DNA from: Flavobacterium succinicans LMG 10402
Lineage (GTDB): Bacteria > Bacteroidota > Bacteroidia > Flavobacteriales > Flavobacteriaceae
Direction of reading: 5' to 3'
Assembly: GCF_000611675.1 (NCBI RefSeq)
Contig: NZ_JATV01000009.1
Coordinates: 62,001 to 126,000, forward strand
DNA length: 64,000 nucleotides
The notes under the pieces are model-generated. The model saw only the letters and a program-made list of their open reading frames with translations, was not told the origin of the DNA and searched no databases. Numbering within the stretch: the first letter of the stretch is position 1; every line of letters begins with the position of its first letter. Positions 55,897 through 64,000 of this stretch are shown piece after piece. Made by a program: the position numbers and the translations under genes.

Positions 55897-56469
55897 ATGA
55901 AAAATATAATTCTTTCAGCTATAGCAATGTCATTCGTATTAGTTTCTTGTAACCAAAAAAACAAACAAGAAGAAACAGTTAATTCGGAAACAAGTAAACC
56001 TGAAACTGAAACTGCAACTGTAAAAGTCAATCCTACTTCTTTTTCCATTAAAGAAATTGTAACGGATTATTTGTCTTTAAAAAATGCTTTGACTAAAGAC
56101 GATTCTAACGCTACTGCCGATGCAGGAAAAGCATTGGTGGAGACTTTGGGAAAAATCGATATGAAAAAATTATCTGGTGAACAAATGAAAACCTATATGG
56201 ATATTTCCGATGATGTTAAAGAACACGCTGAACATATTGGAGATAATGCGGGGAACATAGCACACCAAAGAGAGCATTTTGTTTTAATGAGCAAAGACAT
56301 CAATGATTTGATAACCACTTTTGGAACAGAACAAAAACTATATCAGGATTTTTGCCCAATGGCAGATGAAGGAAAAGGAGCTATTTGGATAAGCGAGTTA
56401 AAAGACATCAAAAATCCATATTATGGTTCAGAAATGCTTACTTGTGGTTCCGTTAGAAAAGAATTCTAG
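55897..56469 (+). CDS. DUF3347 lipoprotein
   Basis: I use ATG 55897 (MKNIILSAIAM), giving 190 residues. Upstream codons overlap the previous gene and lack signal-peptide character. The lipobox VLVSC places the lipidated cysteine near residue 17. A Glu/Thr-rich linker (EETVNSETSKPETETATVKV) leads into DUF3347 (about 45-185), with LSLKNALTKDDSNATADAGK and LYQDFCPMADEGKGAIWISE. It shares the fold with the gene at 54395 but lacks an HMA domain. Likely copper binding at the outer face of a membrane. Confidence 0.88.
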   Translation: MKNIILSAIAMSFVLVSCNQKNKQEETVNSETSKPETETATVKVNPTSFSIKEIVTDYLSLKNALTKDDSNATADAGKALVETLGKIDMKKLSGEQMKTYMDISDDVKEHAEHIGDNAGNIAHQREHFVLMSKDINDLITTFGTEQKLYQDFCPMADEGKGAIWISELKDIKNPYYGSEMLTCGSVRKEF

Positions 56470-56470
56470 A

Positions 56471-56926
56471 ATGAGAAGAATCTTCAAAAAAATATTTTTT
56501 ATTGGATTAATTATATTTTTACTGATGCAGTTTTATCAACCTGCTCGAAACATTGGTTTTGAGCAGGATGTAACTGCAAATTTTACAAAAGTATATAATG
56601 TCCCTAAAAGTGTAGAAACTGTACTGCGAACCTCTTGTTATGATTGTCACAGCAACAAAACCGATTATCCTTGGTATTCAAACATTCAGCCTGTTCGTTT
56701 TTTTATGGATAGCCATATAAATGAAGGCAAAGAGGAATTGAACTTTAATGAATTTGGAAATTATTCAAAACGCAAACAGAATAGCAAATTAAAAGCTATG
56801 AGTAAACAAATAAAGTTGAATGAAATGCCTTTGGCTTCTTATACTTTGATCCATAAAAACGCAGTACTTTCGGTTAGTCAAAAACAGGAACTAATGAATT
56901 GGATCAATACACTTAAAAATAACTAA
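56471..56926 (+). CDS. Haem-binding domain protein, 151 aa
   Basis: I use ATG 56471 (MRRIFKKIFF), directly after the DUF3347 stop. There is one N-terminal membrane anchor (about 7-22). The haem-binding domain (pfam Haem_bd type) has the c-type motif CYDCH (C56, C59, H60) followed by SNKTDYPWYSNIQPV. Family members are periplasmic c-type cytochrome-like proteins. In Bacteroidota they occur in copper-resistance clusters. The electron partner is unknown. Confidence 0.88.
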   Translation: MRRIFKKIFFIGLIIFLLMQFYQPARNIGFEQDVTANFTKVYNVPKSVETVLRTSCYDCHSNKTDYPWYSNIQPVRFFMDSHINEGKEELNFNEFGNYSKRKQNSKLKAMSKQIKLNEMPLASYTLIHKNAVLSVSQKQELMNWINTLKNN

Positions 56927-56954
56927 TAGTCTAACACAAATTATTCTTATAAAA

Positions 56955-57554
56955 ATGAAATTAAACAATAATATAGATAAACTAGGTACACTTGGACTTT
57001 TCTTCACGGCATTATTTTCTCCTTGCTGTTTTCCCCTTTTTGCATTCGTGGCTTCAGCTTTCGGTTTGGGCAGTTTCGAATTGTTTGGCGGATGGACAAT
57101 GTGGATATTTCAGGCAATGATTTTAATATCAATTGCAGGCTTGATTTTTTCTTATAGAAAGCATCACAGTCTTTATCCATTATTGTTTGCTATTCCAAGT
57201 GGAATAGTCATTTTATATGGATATTATTTCAGTAATGATTTTCAACATATCTACATCGGTATGTTTGGGCTACTAATTGCGACTGTCCTTAATTACTACT
57301 ATAATAAATTAGGTGGTAATTGTGAAACCTGCACCATTTATAACGGTAAATCAGTGGAGCTAAAATCAACTTTAACTTGTCCAAACTGCGGACACAAAAA
57401 AGATGAAATGATGCCAACGGATGCTTGTCAATTTTTTTATGAATGTGAAAAGTGCAAAACAGTTTTAAGACCAAAACAAGGAGATTGCTGTGTTTTTTGT
57501 AGCTATGGCACTGTAAAATGTCCCCCTATACAAGCAGGAGATAAATGTTGTTAA
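56955..57554 (+). CDS. MerC-like membrane domain fused to a GDCCVxC zinc-ribbon domain
   Basis: 199 residues. The N-terminal ~115 residues have four membrane segments with the metal cysteines FSPCCFPLFAF (about 20-30), as in MerC mercury transporters. The C-terminal cytoplasmic part holds two cysteine clusters (TCPNCGHKKDEMMPTDACQF; YECEKCKTVL) and the GDCCVxC motif GDCCVFCSYGTVKCPPIQ (from G176). That family is found as selenoproteins or cysteine proteins; here no in-frame TGA is used. Fused, the unit could hand metal from the membrane to a cytosolic thiol site. It lies 13 bases before the pump gene. Confidence 0.85.
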   Translation: MKLNNNIDKLGTLGLFFTALFSPCCFPLFAFVASAFGLGSFELFGGWTMWIFQAMILISIAGLIFSYRKHHSLYPLLFAIPSGIVILYGYYFSNDFQHIYIGMFGLLIATVLNYYYNKLGGNCETCTIYNGKSVELKSTLTCPNCGHKKDEMMPTDACQFFYECEKCKTVLRPKQGDCCVFCSYGTVKCPPIQAGDKCC

Positions 57555-57567
57555 AAATTAAAATATT

Positions 57568-58848
57568 ATGGTAGAAAAATTAATATCATTTTCATTAAAA
57601 AACCGATTCGTTGTCTTGCTCGTTTCGGCCTGTTTATTTGCTTGGGGTGTTTATAGTGTGCAACAAAATCCTATTGACGCCATTCCCGATTTGTCCGAAA
57701 ATCAAGTAATTGTATTTACAGAATGGATGGGAAGAAGTCCGCAGGTTATAGAAGCGCAAGTAACTTATCCTTTGGTTTCAAATCTTCAGGGAATTCCAAA
57801 AGTCAAGAATATTCGTGGTGCTTCTATGTTTGGGATGAGCTTCGTATATATTGTTTTTGAGGACAACGTAGATATTTATTGGGCTAGAACAAGAGTTTTA
57901 GAAAGACTGAATTATGCCCAGCGTCTTTTGCCCCAAAATGTAGTTCCTACGCTAGGACCAGACGGTACGGGTGTTGGTCACATATTTTGGTATCATTTAG
58001 ATGCCAATGGTATGGATTTGGGAGAGCAAAGAGCTTTGCAGGATTGGTACGTGAAATTTGCATTGCAAACGGTTCCAGGAGTTGCTGAAGTAGCTTCTTT
58101 TGGAGGCTTTGAAAAACAATACCAATTGGTTTTGGATCCTTTGAAAATGCAATATTATAAAGTCACTATGATGGAAGTGATGAATGCTGTTAAAGCCAAT
58201 AATAATGATGTAGGAGGACGGAAATTCGAAATGAGTGATATGTCATACATCATAAGGGGTTTGGGGTATATAAAAAACATAAAGGACGTAGAAGAAATTG
58301 CCATCAAAAATTACAATTCTATTCCGGTGCGGGTAAAAGATATCGGTTCCATTCAAATGGGAGGCGATTTGCGTTTGGGTATTTTTGATGAAAATGGCAC
58401 AGGAGAAGTCGTTGGTGGTATCGTAGTTATGCGATACGGAGAAAATGCAGATAATGTCATAAAAGCGGTCAAAGCCAAAATGAAAGAAGTGGAGAAAGGA
58501 CTACCCGAGGGCGTAACTTTTAAAACCTCTTATGACAGAAGCGAATTGATTGAGAAAGCAATTGAATCTGTCAAAGGAACGCTAATCGAAGAAATGATTG
58601 CCGTTTCAATAGTGGTGTTGCTTTTTCTTTTTCATTGGCGAAGCGCATTAATTATCTTGATACAAATACCAATTTCGGTGGCGGTTGCCTTTATCTTCCT
58701 GCAGGCTTTTGGAATTTCTTCAAATATTATGTCACTCACGGGAATTGCTTTAGCAATTGGTGTTTTGGTTGATGACGGAATTGTAATGGTAGAGAATGCG
58801 TATAGGACAATTTCTGAGAAACAGGAAGAAATGGATAATAACCAATAA
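57568..58848 (+). pseudogene. cusA: CusA-family copper/silver RND pump, N-terminal part of a frameshifted gene
   Basis: 426 residues covering the N-terminal periplasmic region and TM1-TM4. TM4 reads LAIGVLVDDGIVMVENAYR, as in CusA. It stops at 58848 in what should be the cytoplasmic loop after TM4. The next gene continues the protein in another frame. Removing one T near 58847 joins the two halves (NNQ-KLRKMKDKL). It is either a disabled pump or a split one made as two chains. The operon and flanking genes are intact. Confidence 0.75.
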
Positions 58849-58858
58849 GTTACGTAAA

Positions 58859-60796
58859 ATGAAAGATAAACTGAAAAATATATTCAAAAAAGAAAATGAC
58901 CCGTTATCTTCCGATGAGAAACTGAAGCTAATTGAATCCTCTTCCAAATTGGTTGGACCGGGTGTTTTTTATTCGACAATAATAGTAATTGCTTCATTTT
59001 TACCCGTATTCCTGCTTACGGGAATGGAGGGTAAATTGTTTAGTCCATTGGCTTGGACAAAATCTTTTATACTAATTGTGGATGCGTTTTTTGCGATTAC
59101 ACTTACTCCTGTGCTGATTAGTTTTTTACTTAAAGGCAAACTTCGTACAGAAAATAAAAATCCGATAAACAGAAAATTGGAAAGCATTTATACTCCAATT
59201 TTGACGCTTTGTTTAAAATGGAGAAAAACAGTTTTGGCAGTCAATATTGTGGCGCTGTTAATTGGTGTGTTAATGTTTACAAGACTTGGTTCTGAATTTA
59301 TGCCTCCGCTCGACGAAGGTTCTGTTTTATTTATGCCTGTAACATTGCCCGATGTGTCCAATTCTGAAGTGAAACGAATTTTACAGGTTCAGGACCGATT
59401 GATAAAATCAATTCCCGAAGTGGCTCACGTTTTAGGAAAAGCAGGCAGAGCCAATACAGCAACGGACAACAGCCCCATAAGTATGATTGAAACAATTATT
59501 TTGCTGAAGCCCCACAACGAATGGAGAGAAGGTAAAACAAAAGCGGATATTATAAATGATATAAACAATAAACTGCAAATACCGGGAGTAACCAATGGTT
59601 TTACACAACCGATTATCAATCGTATCAATATGCTTTCTACAGGTATCAGAACCGATGTGGGAATAAAAATCTACGGGGAAAATTTAGACACCATTAATGC
59701 TTTATCACAAAAAATAAAAATGGCATTGGATGGAACTTCGGGAGTAAAAGACTTGTACGCTGAACCTATTACGGGCGGAAAATACATTGATATTGAACCC
59801 AAAAGAGAAGTTATTGGCAGATACGGACTAAGCATCGATGATATTAACAATGTAGTGGAAGCTTCAATTGGAGGTATGAAACTCACCACAACCATCGAGG
59901 GAAGACAGCGTTTTTCGGTAAACGCACGATATGCACAAGAATATCGAAGTAGTATTGAAGCCTTGAAAAAGCTACAAGTACAAACAATGGATTTTGGCCC
60001 AATTCCTTTGGAAACGGTTGCCGATGTAAAAATAAGCGATGGCCCGCCAATGATAAACAGCGAAAATGCAATGCTTCGTGGAAGTGTATTGTTTAATGTT
60101 CGTGACCGTGATTTAGGAAGTACCGTCAAAGAAGCACAGAAAAAACTGAATGAAATGATAACCAAAATGCCCAAAGGGTATTATGTGGAATGGAGCGGTC
60201 AATGGGAAAACCAAATCAGAGCCAACAAAACATTGGGTTTAATTCTGCCAATTGTTGTCGTGATTATTTTCCTCATTCTCTATTTCACTTATCATTCTAT
60301 GAAAGAGGCTTTGATTACAATGATAACGGTTCCGTTTGCATTAATAGGGGGAGTTTTTATGGTGTATTTCTATGGGATTAATTTATCGGTGGCTGTAGCA
60401 GTCGGTTTTATTGCTTTGTTTGGTTTGGCTGTCGAAACAGCTATGTTAATCACTATATATTTGAATGAAGCGATGAACAAAATGGTCGAAAAACACGGTA
60501 ACAGCAAAGAAACCCTAACAGAAGAAATAGTGAGAGAGTATATTATTGATGGTTCTGCCAAACGATTACGTCCAAAACTGATGACAGTTTCTGTTTCATT
60601 ATTTGGATTAATCCCCATTCTTTGGGCAACGGGAACAGGAGCAGATGTGATGCTCCCAATCACTGTTCCGCTCATAGGAGGAACAATTACTTCAACAATT
60701 TATGTATTATTAGTAACCCCGGTTGTTTTTGAAATGGTGAAACTTCACGAGTTAAGAACAAAAGGAAAAATTAGTCTCATAGATGCAAAACATTAA
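58859..60796 (+). pseudogene. cusA: CusA-family RND pump, C-terminal part of the frameshifted gene
   Basis: From ATG 58859 (MKDKLKNIFKK), 645 residues cover TM5 to TM12 and the second periplasmic region. The methionine contexts SPISMIETIILL and RINMLSTGIRTDVGIKIYG match CusA, where these methionines relay Cu(I). The ending MLPITVPLIGGTITSTIYVL is normal. The break falls in the loop between TM4 and TM5, so two separately translated halves could still assemble. The ribosome-binding context of 58859 is weak. The TolC gene overlaps its end by 14 bases. Confidence 0.75.
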
Positions 60797-62042
60797 ATTT
60801 TATATCGCCCTGAGTTGTTTGGTTTTAAGCTTTACAAATACTAAAGCCCAAACACTTACTTTGGATAATGTCTTGAGTACCATCAAGACAAATAATCCCC
60901 AACTGAAAATGTACGATGCAGATATTCAGAGTATGGATGCTTCGGCCAAAGGAGCCAGAAGTTGGATGCCACCGCAAGTGGAAACGGGTTTCTTTATGAC
61001 TCCGTACAATTCCAATCTATGGAAAGCCAATGAAATGGAACCAGGAATGGGGAGTTATATGTTAGGCGTTACCCAAATGATTCCGAATGCTTCTAAGTTG
61101 AATGCCAATGAAAATTTGATGAAAGCAATGTCATCAGTCGAAAGTGAAAATAAAAACTTCACGCTCAATCAATTAAATGCATTGGCCAAAACCTATTATT
61201 ATGAATGGATTATCATTAAGAAAAAAATAAAAATTGCCCAAGACAATCTTCTGCTTCTAGATTATATGATTAAAAGTATGGAAATACGTTATCAGTACAA
61301 TATGGATAAATTGCCGTCCTATTACAAAGCAAAATCACAATATGCCACTTTGCAAAGTATGATTGTGATGTTGGAAAATGATGTATCACAGCGAAAATAT
61401 ATGCTCAATACATTAATGGCTCGTAATAAAAACGAGGATTTAGAAATTGATTCCAATTACGAGATTAAAGATTTCAATCTCTTCGAAACCGATTTGTCTC
61501 CCTACATCAACAACCGTAGTGATATCAAAGCCATTGATAAAACCAAAGAAATCAACAACCTGAAAATAGAGGTTGAAAAAGTGGCAACCAGACCTGAATT
61601 TGGTGTAAAATACGACCATATGTTCGCTTTTGGCAATCAGCCACAACAATTTTCATTGATGGGAATGGTCACTATTCCAATGCCTTATTCAACCAAAATG
61701 AATAAAGCCAATATGGAAAGCTATCGAATAAAAAACGAAAGTTTGGATTGGCAAAAACAGATGATTGCGAACGAAGCAAGCGGTATGATAAAAGGAATGA
61801 ATGCTGAGTTTTTGAATCTGAAAAAGCAATACCAAATTACGCAGGACAATATTATTCCAGCTTTGAAACGAAATTATGATACCGCCATTTTAGCTTGGCA
61901 AAATAACACCGGAGATTTATTCGTAGCCTTGGATGCGTGGGAAGCGATGAATATGACTCAAATCGATGCTTTCGACAAATTAAAATCGATTTTAGCGACA
62001 CAAGTAGAAATAGAAAAACAACTTGAAACCGAAAAATTATGA
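60783..62042 (+). CDS. TolC-family outer membrane efflux protein
   Basis: 419 residues. The signal peptide ends TKAQT. Two helical repeats of the TolC fold follow, with a first unit (LDNVLSTIKTNNPQLKMYDA) and heptad-rich helices (LNQLNALAKTYYYEWIIIKK; NLKIEVEKVATRPEFGVKYD). It forms the outer-membrane duct for the pump encoded upstream. The start overlaps the end of the cusA-like half by 14 bases and the adaptor start overlaps its stop (ATGA). Confidence 0.92.
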   Translation: MQNIKFYIALSCLVLSFTNTKAQTLTLDNVLSTIKTNNPQLKMYDADIQSMDASAKGARSWMPPQVETGFFMTPYNSNLWKANEMEPGMGSYMLGVTQMIPNASKLNANENLMKAMSSVESENKNFTLNQLNALAKTYYYEWIIIKKKIKIAQDNLLLLDYMIKSMEIRYQYNMDKLPSYYKAKSQYATLQSMIVMLENDVSQRKYMLNTLMARNKNEDLEIDSNYEIKDFNLFETDLSPYINNRSDIKAIDKTKEINNLKIEVEKVATRPEFGVKYDHMFAFGNQPQQFSLMGMVTIPMPYSTKMNKANMESYRIKNESLDWQKQMIANEASGMIKGMNAEFLNLKKQYQITQDNIIPALKRNYDTAILAWQNNTGDLFVALDAWEAMNMTQIDAFDKLKSILATQVEIEKQLETEKL

Positions 62043-63286
62043 ACAGATATTTAAAATTTGCAATACTATTTTTGGTCGTAGTTTTTATTGGAATTACAAT
62101 CTATTTTTTTGCAACAAAATCAGGAAAACATTCTGAAATGGAACATCAAAATGAGGTTTACACTTGCTCGATGCACCCTGAAGTTATCAAAGACAAACCG
62201 GGCAGTTGTCCTATTTGCGGAATGACTTTAGTAAAAAAAGTAACCGAAGACCATTCTGAAAAAAATGACTCTATCAACGATCTTTTGAAACCTACTGATA
62301 GTTTTGTTGTGGGAAATTATCAAACCACAACGGTAAAAGACACAGTTATAAATAGCGAAATCAGTTTACCCGGAATAGTGAGTTACGATCCGAATTCATC
62401 TGTAAATATTTCAGCGAGAATAAGTGGTAGAATTGAAAAAATGTACGTCAACTATAAGTACCAAAAAGTAACCAAAGGACAAAAAATATTTGAAATATAC
62501 AGCCCTGAATTATTGAACGAACAGCAAAATTTTATCTATTTGATTTCCAATGACAGTCAAAACACATCGATTATTAATTCCGCCAAGCAAAAATTATTAC
62601 TTTATGGAATGTCCAATAATCAAGTTAACACATTGGCTTCCGCTAAAAAAGTGAATCCTGTAATCGTTATTTACAGTCCCGCTAACGGAATCATCACGGG
62701 AACCGAAAAGATGACTAGTTCTAGTGTTTCTCCTATGTCCAATACAAGTAGCAACACAGAAACTTTGGATGTCAAACAGGGAAACTATATTACAAAAGGG
62801 GAAGTTGTTTTCAAGTTAGCGAATACCGATAAAGTTTGGGGTATTTTCAATGTTTTGCAAGGTTACAATAGCCTTATTAAAATGAATCAGTCTATTGATA
62901 TTACTTCTGAATTGGATGAAAAGAATAATATTTACGCAAAAATAAATTTTATTGAAACACAATTGAATTCGACTGATAAAACCAACAAAATCCGAGTGTA
63001 TTTGAATAATTCAACTCTAAAATTACCCATTGGTACAAGATTACAAGGTATAGTGCAATTAAATTCTACAAAGGGATTATGGTTGCAAAAACAAGCTTTG
63101 GTTAGTCTAGGTAACAAAAAAGTTGTTTTTCAAAAATTGGACAATGGTTTCAAAGCAACAGCAATACAAACGGGTCTTGAAATTGATGATTTTGTTCAAA
63201 TTATTGGAGGCGTTTCTGTGGGAGATACAATTGCCAAAAACGCACAATATCTAATTGACAGCGAAAGCTTCATTAAAACCGAATAA
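62039..63286 (+). CDS. CusB-type periplasmic adaptor with N-terminal heavy-metal-binding domain
   Basis: 415 residues. One N-terminal membrane anchor (about 5-23). The heavy-metal-binding domain TCSMHPEVIKDKPGSCPICG (about 41-60) is followed by the adaptor core: barrel-sandwich half (ISARISGRIEKMYVNYKYQK), helical hairpin, second half (VIYSPANGIITGTEKM) and barrel (WGIFNVLQGYNSLIKMNQSI). It links the Cus-like pump to TolC. The added domain may capture Cu before transfer. A second adaptor gene follows three bases after the stop. Confidence 0.92.
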   Translation: MNRYLKFAILFLVVVFIGITIYFFATKSGKHSEMEHQNEVYTCSMHPEVIKDKPGSCPICGMTLVKKVTEDHSEKNDSINDLLKPTDSFVVGNYQTTTVKDTVINSEISLPGIVSYDPNSSVNISARISGRIEKMYVNYKYQKVTKGQKIFEIYSPELLNEQQNFIYLISNDSQNTSIINSAKQKLLLYGMSNNQVNTLASAKKVNPVIVIYSPANGIITGTEKMTSSSVSPMSNTSSNTETLDVKQGNYITKGEVVFKLANTDKVWGIFNVLQGYNSLIKMNQSIDITSELDEKNNIYAKINFIETQLNSTDKTNKIRVYLNNSTLKLPIGTRLQGIVQLNSTKGLWLQKQALVSLGNKKVVFQKLDNGFKATAIQTGLEIDDFVQIIGGVSVGDTIAKNAQYLIDSESFIKTE

Positions 63287-63288
63287 AG

Positions 63289-64000
63289 ATGAAGACATTA
63301 AAAATAATAACTTTACTATCAATACTACTTATGGTAATGATAGCTTGCAATTCGAAAAACAAGGAAGATCATAGTGAACATAAAATGACTGATGAAACAA
63401 CTTTCTACACTTGCTCGATGGATCCTCAGATAAAAGAAGACAAACCAGGCAAATGTCCGATTTGTCATATGCATTTAACTCCCGTAAAACTCGATAAAAC
63501 TAACTCAAATGAAATAAGTTTGAGCAAACAGCAAATCCGATTGGGTAATATTAGTCTTCAGTCTATTACAACATCCCAAAGTAGTGTAAACCAAAATTAC
63601 ACGGGTACTTTAGCTATAAATCAGGATAAAATCAATTCCGTTTCATCAAGAGCGATGGGGCGAATTGAAAAATTATTTTTCAAAACAGTTGGAGATTATG
63701 TTGCCAAAAACCAAGCAGTTTATCAATTATACAGTGAAGATATCGCCATAGCCAAACAGGATTATTTCACGGCATTCAAGCAACTGTCAATGCCAGGAGA
63801 TTTTGGGAAAAACGCAAAAAACATGCTAGCCAGCGCGAAGCAAAAACTTCTTTTTTATGGTCTTACCAATGCCCAAATTGAAAACATTAAAACCAATAAA
63901 GAGGTTTCACCAAATACCATATTTTACAGTTCTCATAGCGGAACAATTTCTGAAATTGTAGCTACAGAAGGAAGTTATGTAATGGAAGGTTCGGGAATAA
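63289..64000 (+). CDS. Second CusB-type periplasmic adaptor (partial, runs off window end)
   Basis: ATG 63289; 237 residues visible. The leader MKTLKIITLLSILLMVMIAC is a lipoprotein signal. The heavy-metal-binding domain TCSMDPQIKEDKPGKCPICH comes next, then the adaptor core starts (SSRAMGRIEKLFFKTVGDYV; IFYSSHSGTISEIVATEG). It resembles the preceding gene in domain order but the sequences are well diverged. Two adaptors in one operon may form a hetero-hexamer or serve different pump partners. The C terminus is outside the window. Confidence 0.9.
   Translation, partial: MKTLKIITLLSILLMVMIACNSKNKEDHSEHKMTDETTFYTCSMDPQIKEDKPGKCPICHMHLTPVKLDKTNSNEISLSKQQIRLGNISLQSITTSQSSVNQNYTGTLAINQDKINSVSSRAMGRIEKLFFKTVGDYVAKNQAVYQLYSEDIAIAKQDYFTAFKQLSMPGDFGKNAKNMLASAKQKLLFYGLTNAQIENIKTNKEVSPNTIFYSSHSGTISEIVATEGSYVMEGSGI

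Noticed and set aside
57480..57540. Selenocysteine use in the GDCCVxC domain
   Set aside because: All motif positions are coded by TGT/TGC cysteine codons and no in-frame TGA occurs.
59671..60174. Antisense 167-codon frame in the cusA-like gene
   Set aside because: A shadow of the conserved pump sequence; serine/isoleucine-rich with no recognisable domain.

Overview
The window is AT-rich DNA from a Bacteroidota bacterium, most likely a Flavobacterium-like member of the Flavobacteriaceae. The family content shows this: SusC/SusD pairs, RteC, DUF6520, DUF6660, DUF3347, a CusA-TolC fusion, MauE/DoxX proteins, and very few Shine-Dalgarno sites. Most of the window is accessory DNA that reads as one large integrative and conjugative element (ICE) of the CTnDOT-like Bacteroidetes type, next to a small defence island. 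No integrase, mobilisation or transfer genes lie inside the window.

Left end (1-9.1 kb): a partial TPR histidine kinase, a small lipoprotein, a riboswitch-like intergenic structure and an orphan membrane protein. A defence block follows, with a TOTE-type primase-helicase and an AbiEi/AbiEii toxin-antitoxin pair. It is bracketed by two different tRNA 3'-end-like scars (about 3.29 kb and 9.12-9.14 kb), each followed on the minus strand by a terminator. These look like attachment sites.

First metal block (9.5-26.4 kb): two small DNA-binding genes sit just inside the second scar. Then come a tandem duplication of a small membrane-protein/DUF6660 unit, a CusA/CzcA-TolC fusion with its periplasmic adaptor, a DUF1345 protein, a heavy-metal-binding lipoprotein, a PAP2 phosphatase, an LTA-synthase-like enzyme, a bestrophin, an MgtC protein, a zinc/cadmium/lead-type P-type ATPase and a frameshifted DUF3943 gene. 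Decayed pieces of a second ATPase lie between them.

Peptide/nutrient block (26.8-38.5 kb): an XRE regulator with an unannotated 38-residue membrane peptide, a long structured leader, then SusC, SusD and an S9 peptidase on the plus strand. These converge on a minus-strand operon of a DUF7793-like protein, a PAS-AraC regulator, a MauE/DoxX protein and a small cysteine-containing secreted DUF6520 protein. I regard this as the best candidate for an undescribed system.

ICE core (38.7-53.7 kb): a fused alpha-oxoamine synthase/GNAT enzyme overlaps rteC. Downstream are a 32-bp perfect direct repeat, an excisionase-like HTH gene, a DUF3945 gene and its truncated paralogue, topoisomerase III, an ORF6N protein, a DUF1896 protein and a 1791-residue methylase-helicase. 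This matches the logic of the CTnDOT excision operon (RteC activating xis2c-xis2d-orf3-exc).

Second metal block (53.8-64 kb): a copper-type set of a Cys/His-rich secreted protein, HMA-DUF3347, a four-repeat metal-binding protein, a DUF3347 lipoprotein, a haem-binding protein, a MerC-GDCCVxC fusion, a CusA-like pump split by a frameshift, TolC and two periplasmic adaptors, the last cut by the window edge. The two metal blocks flank the ICE core as cargo.
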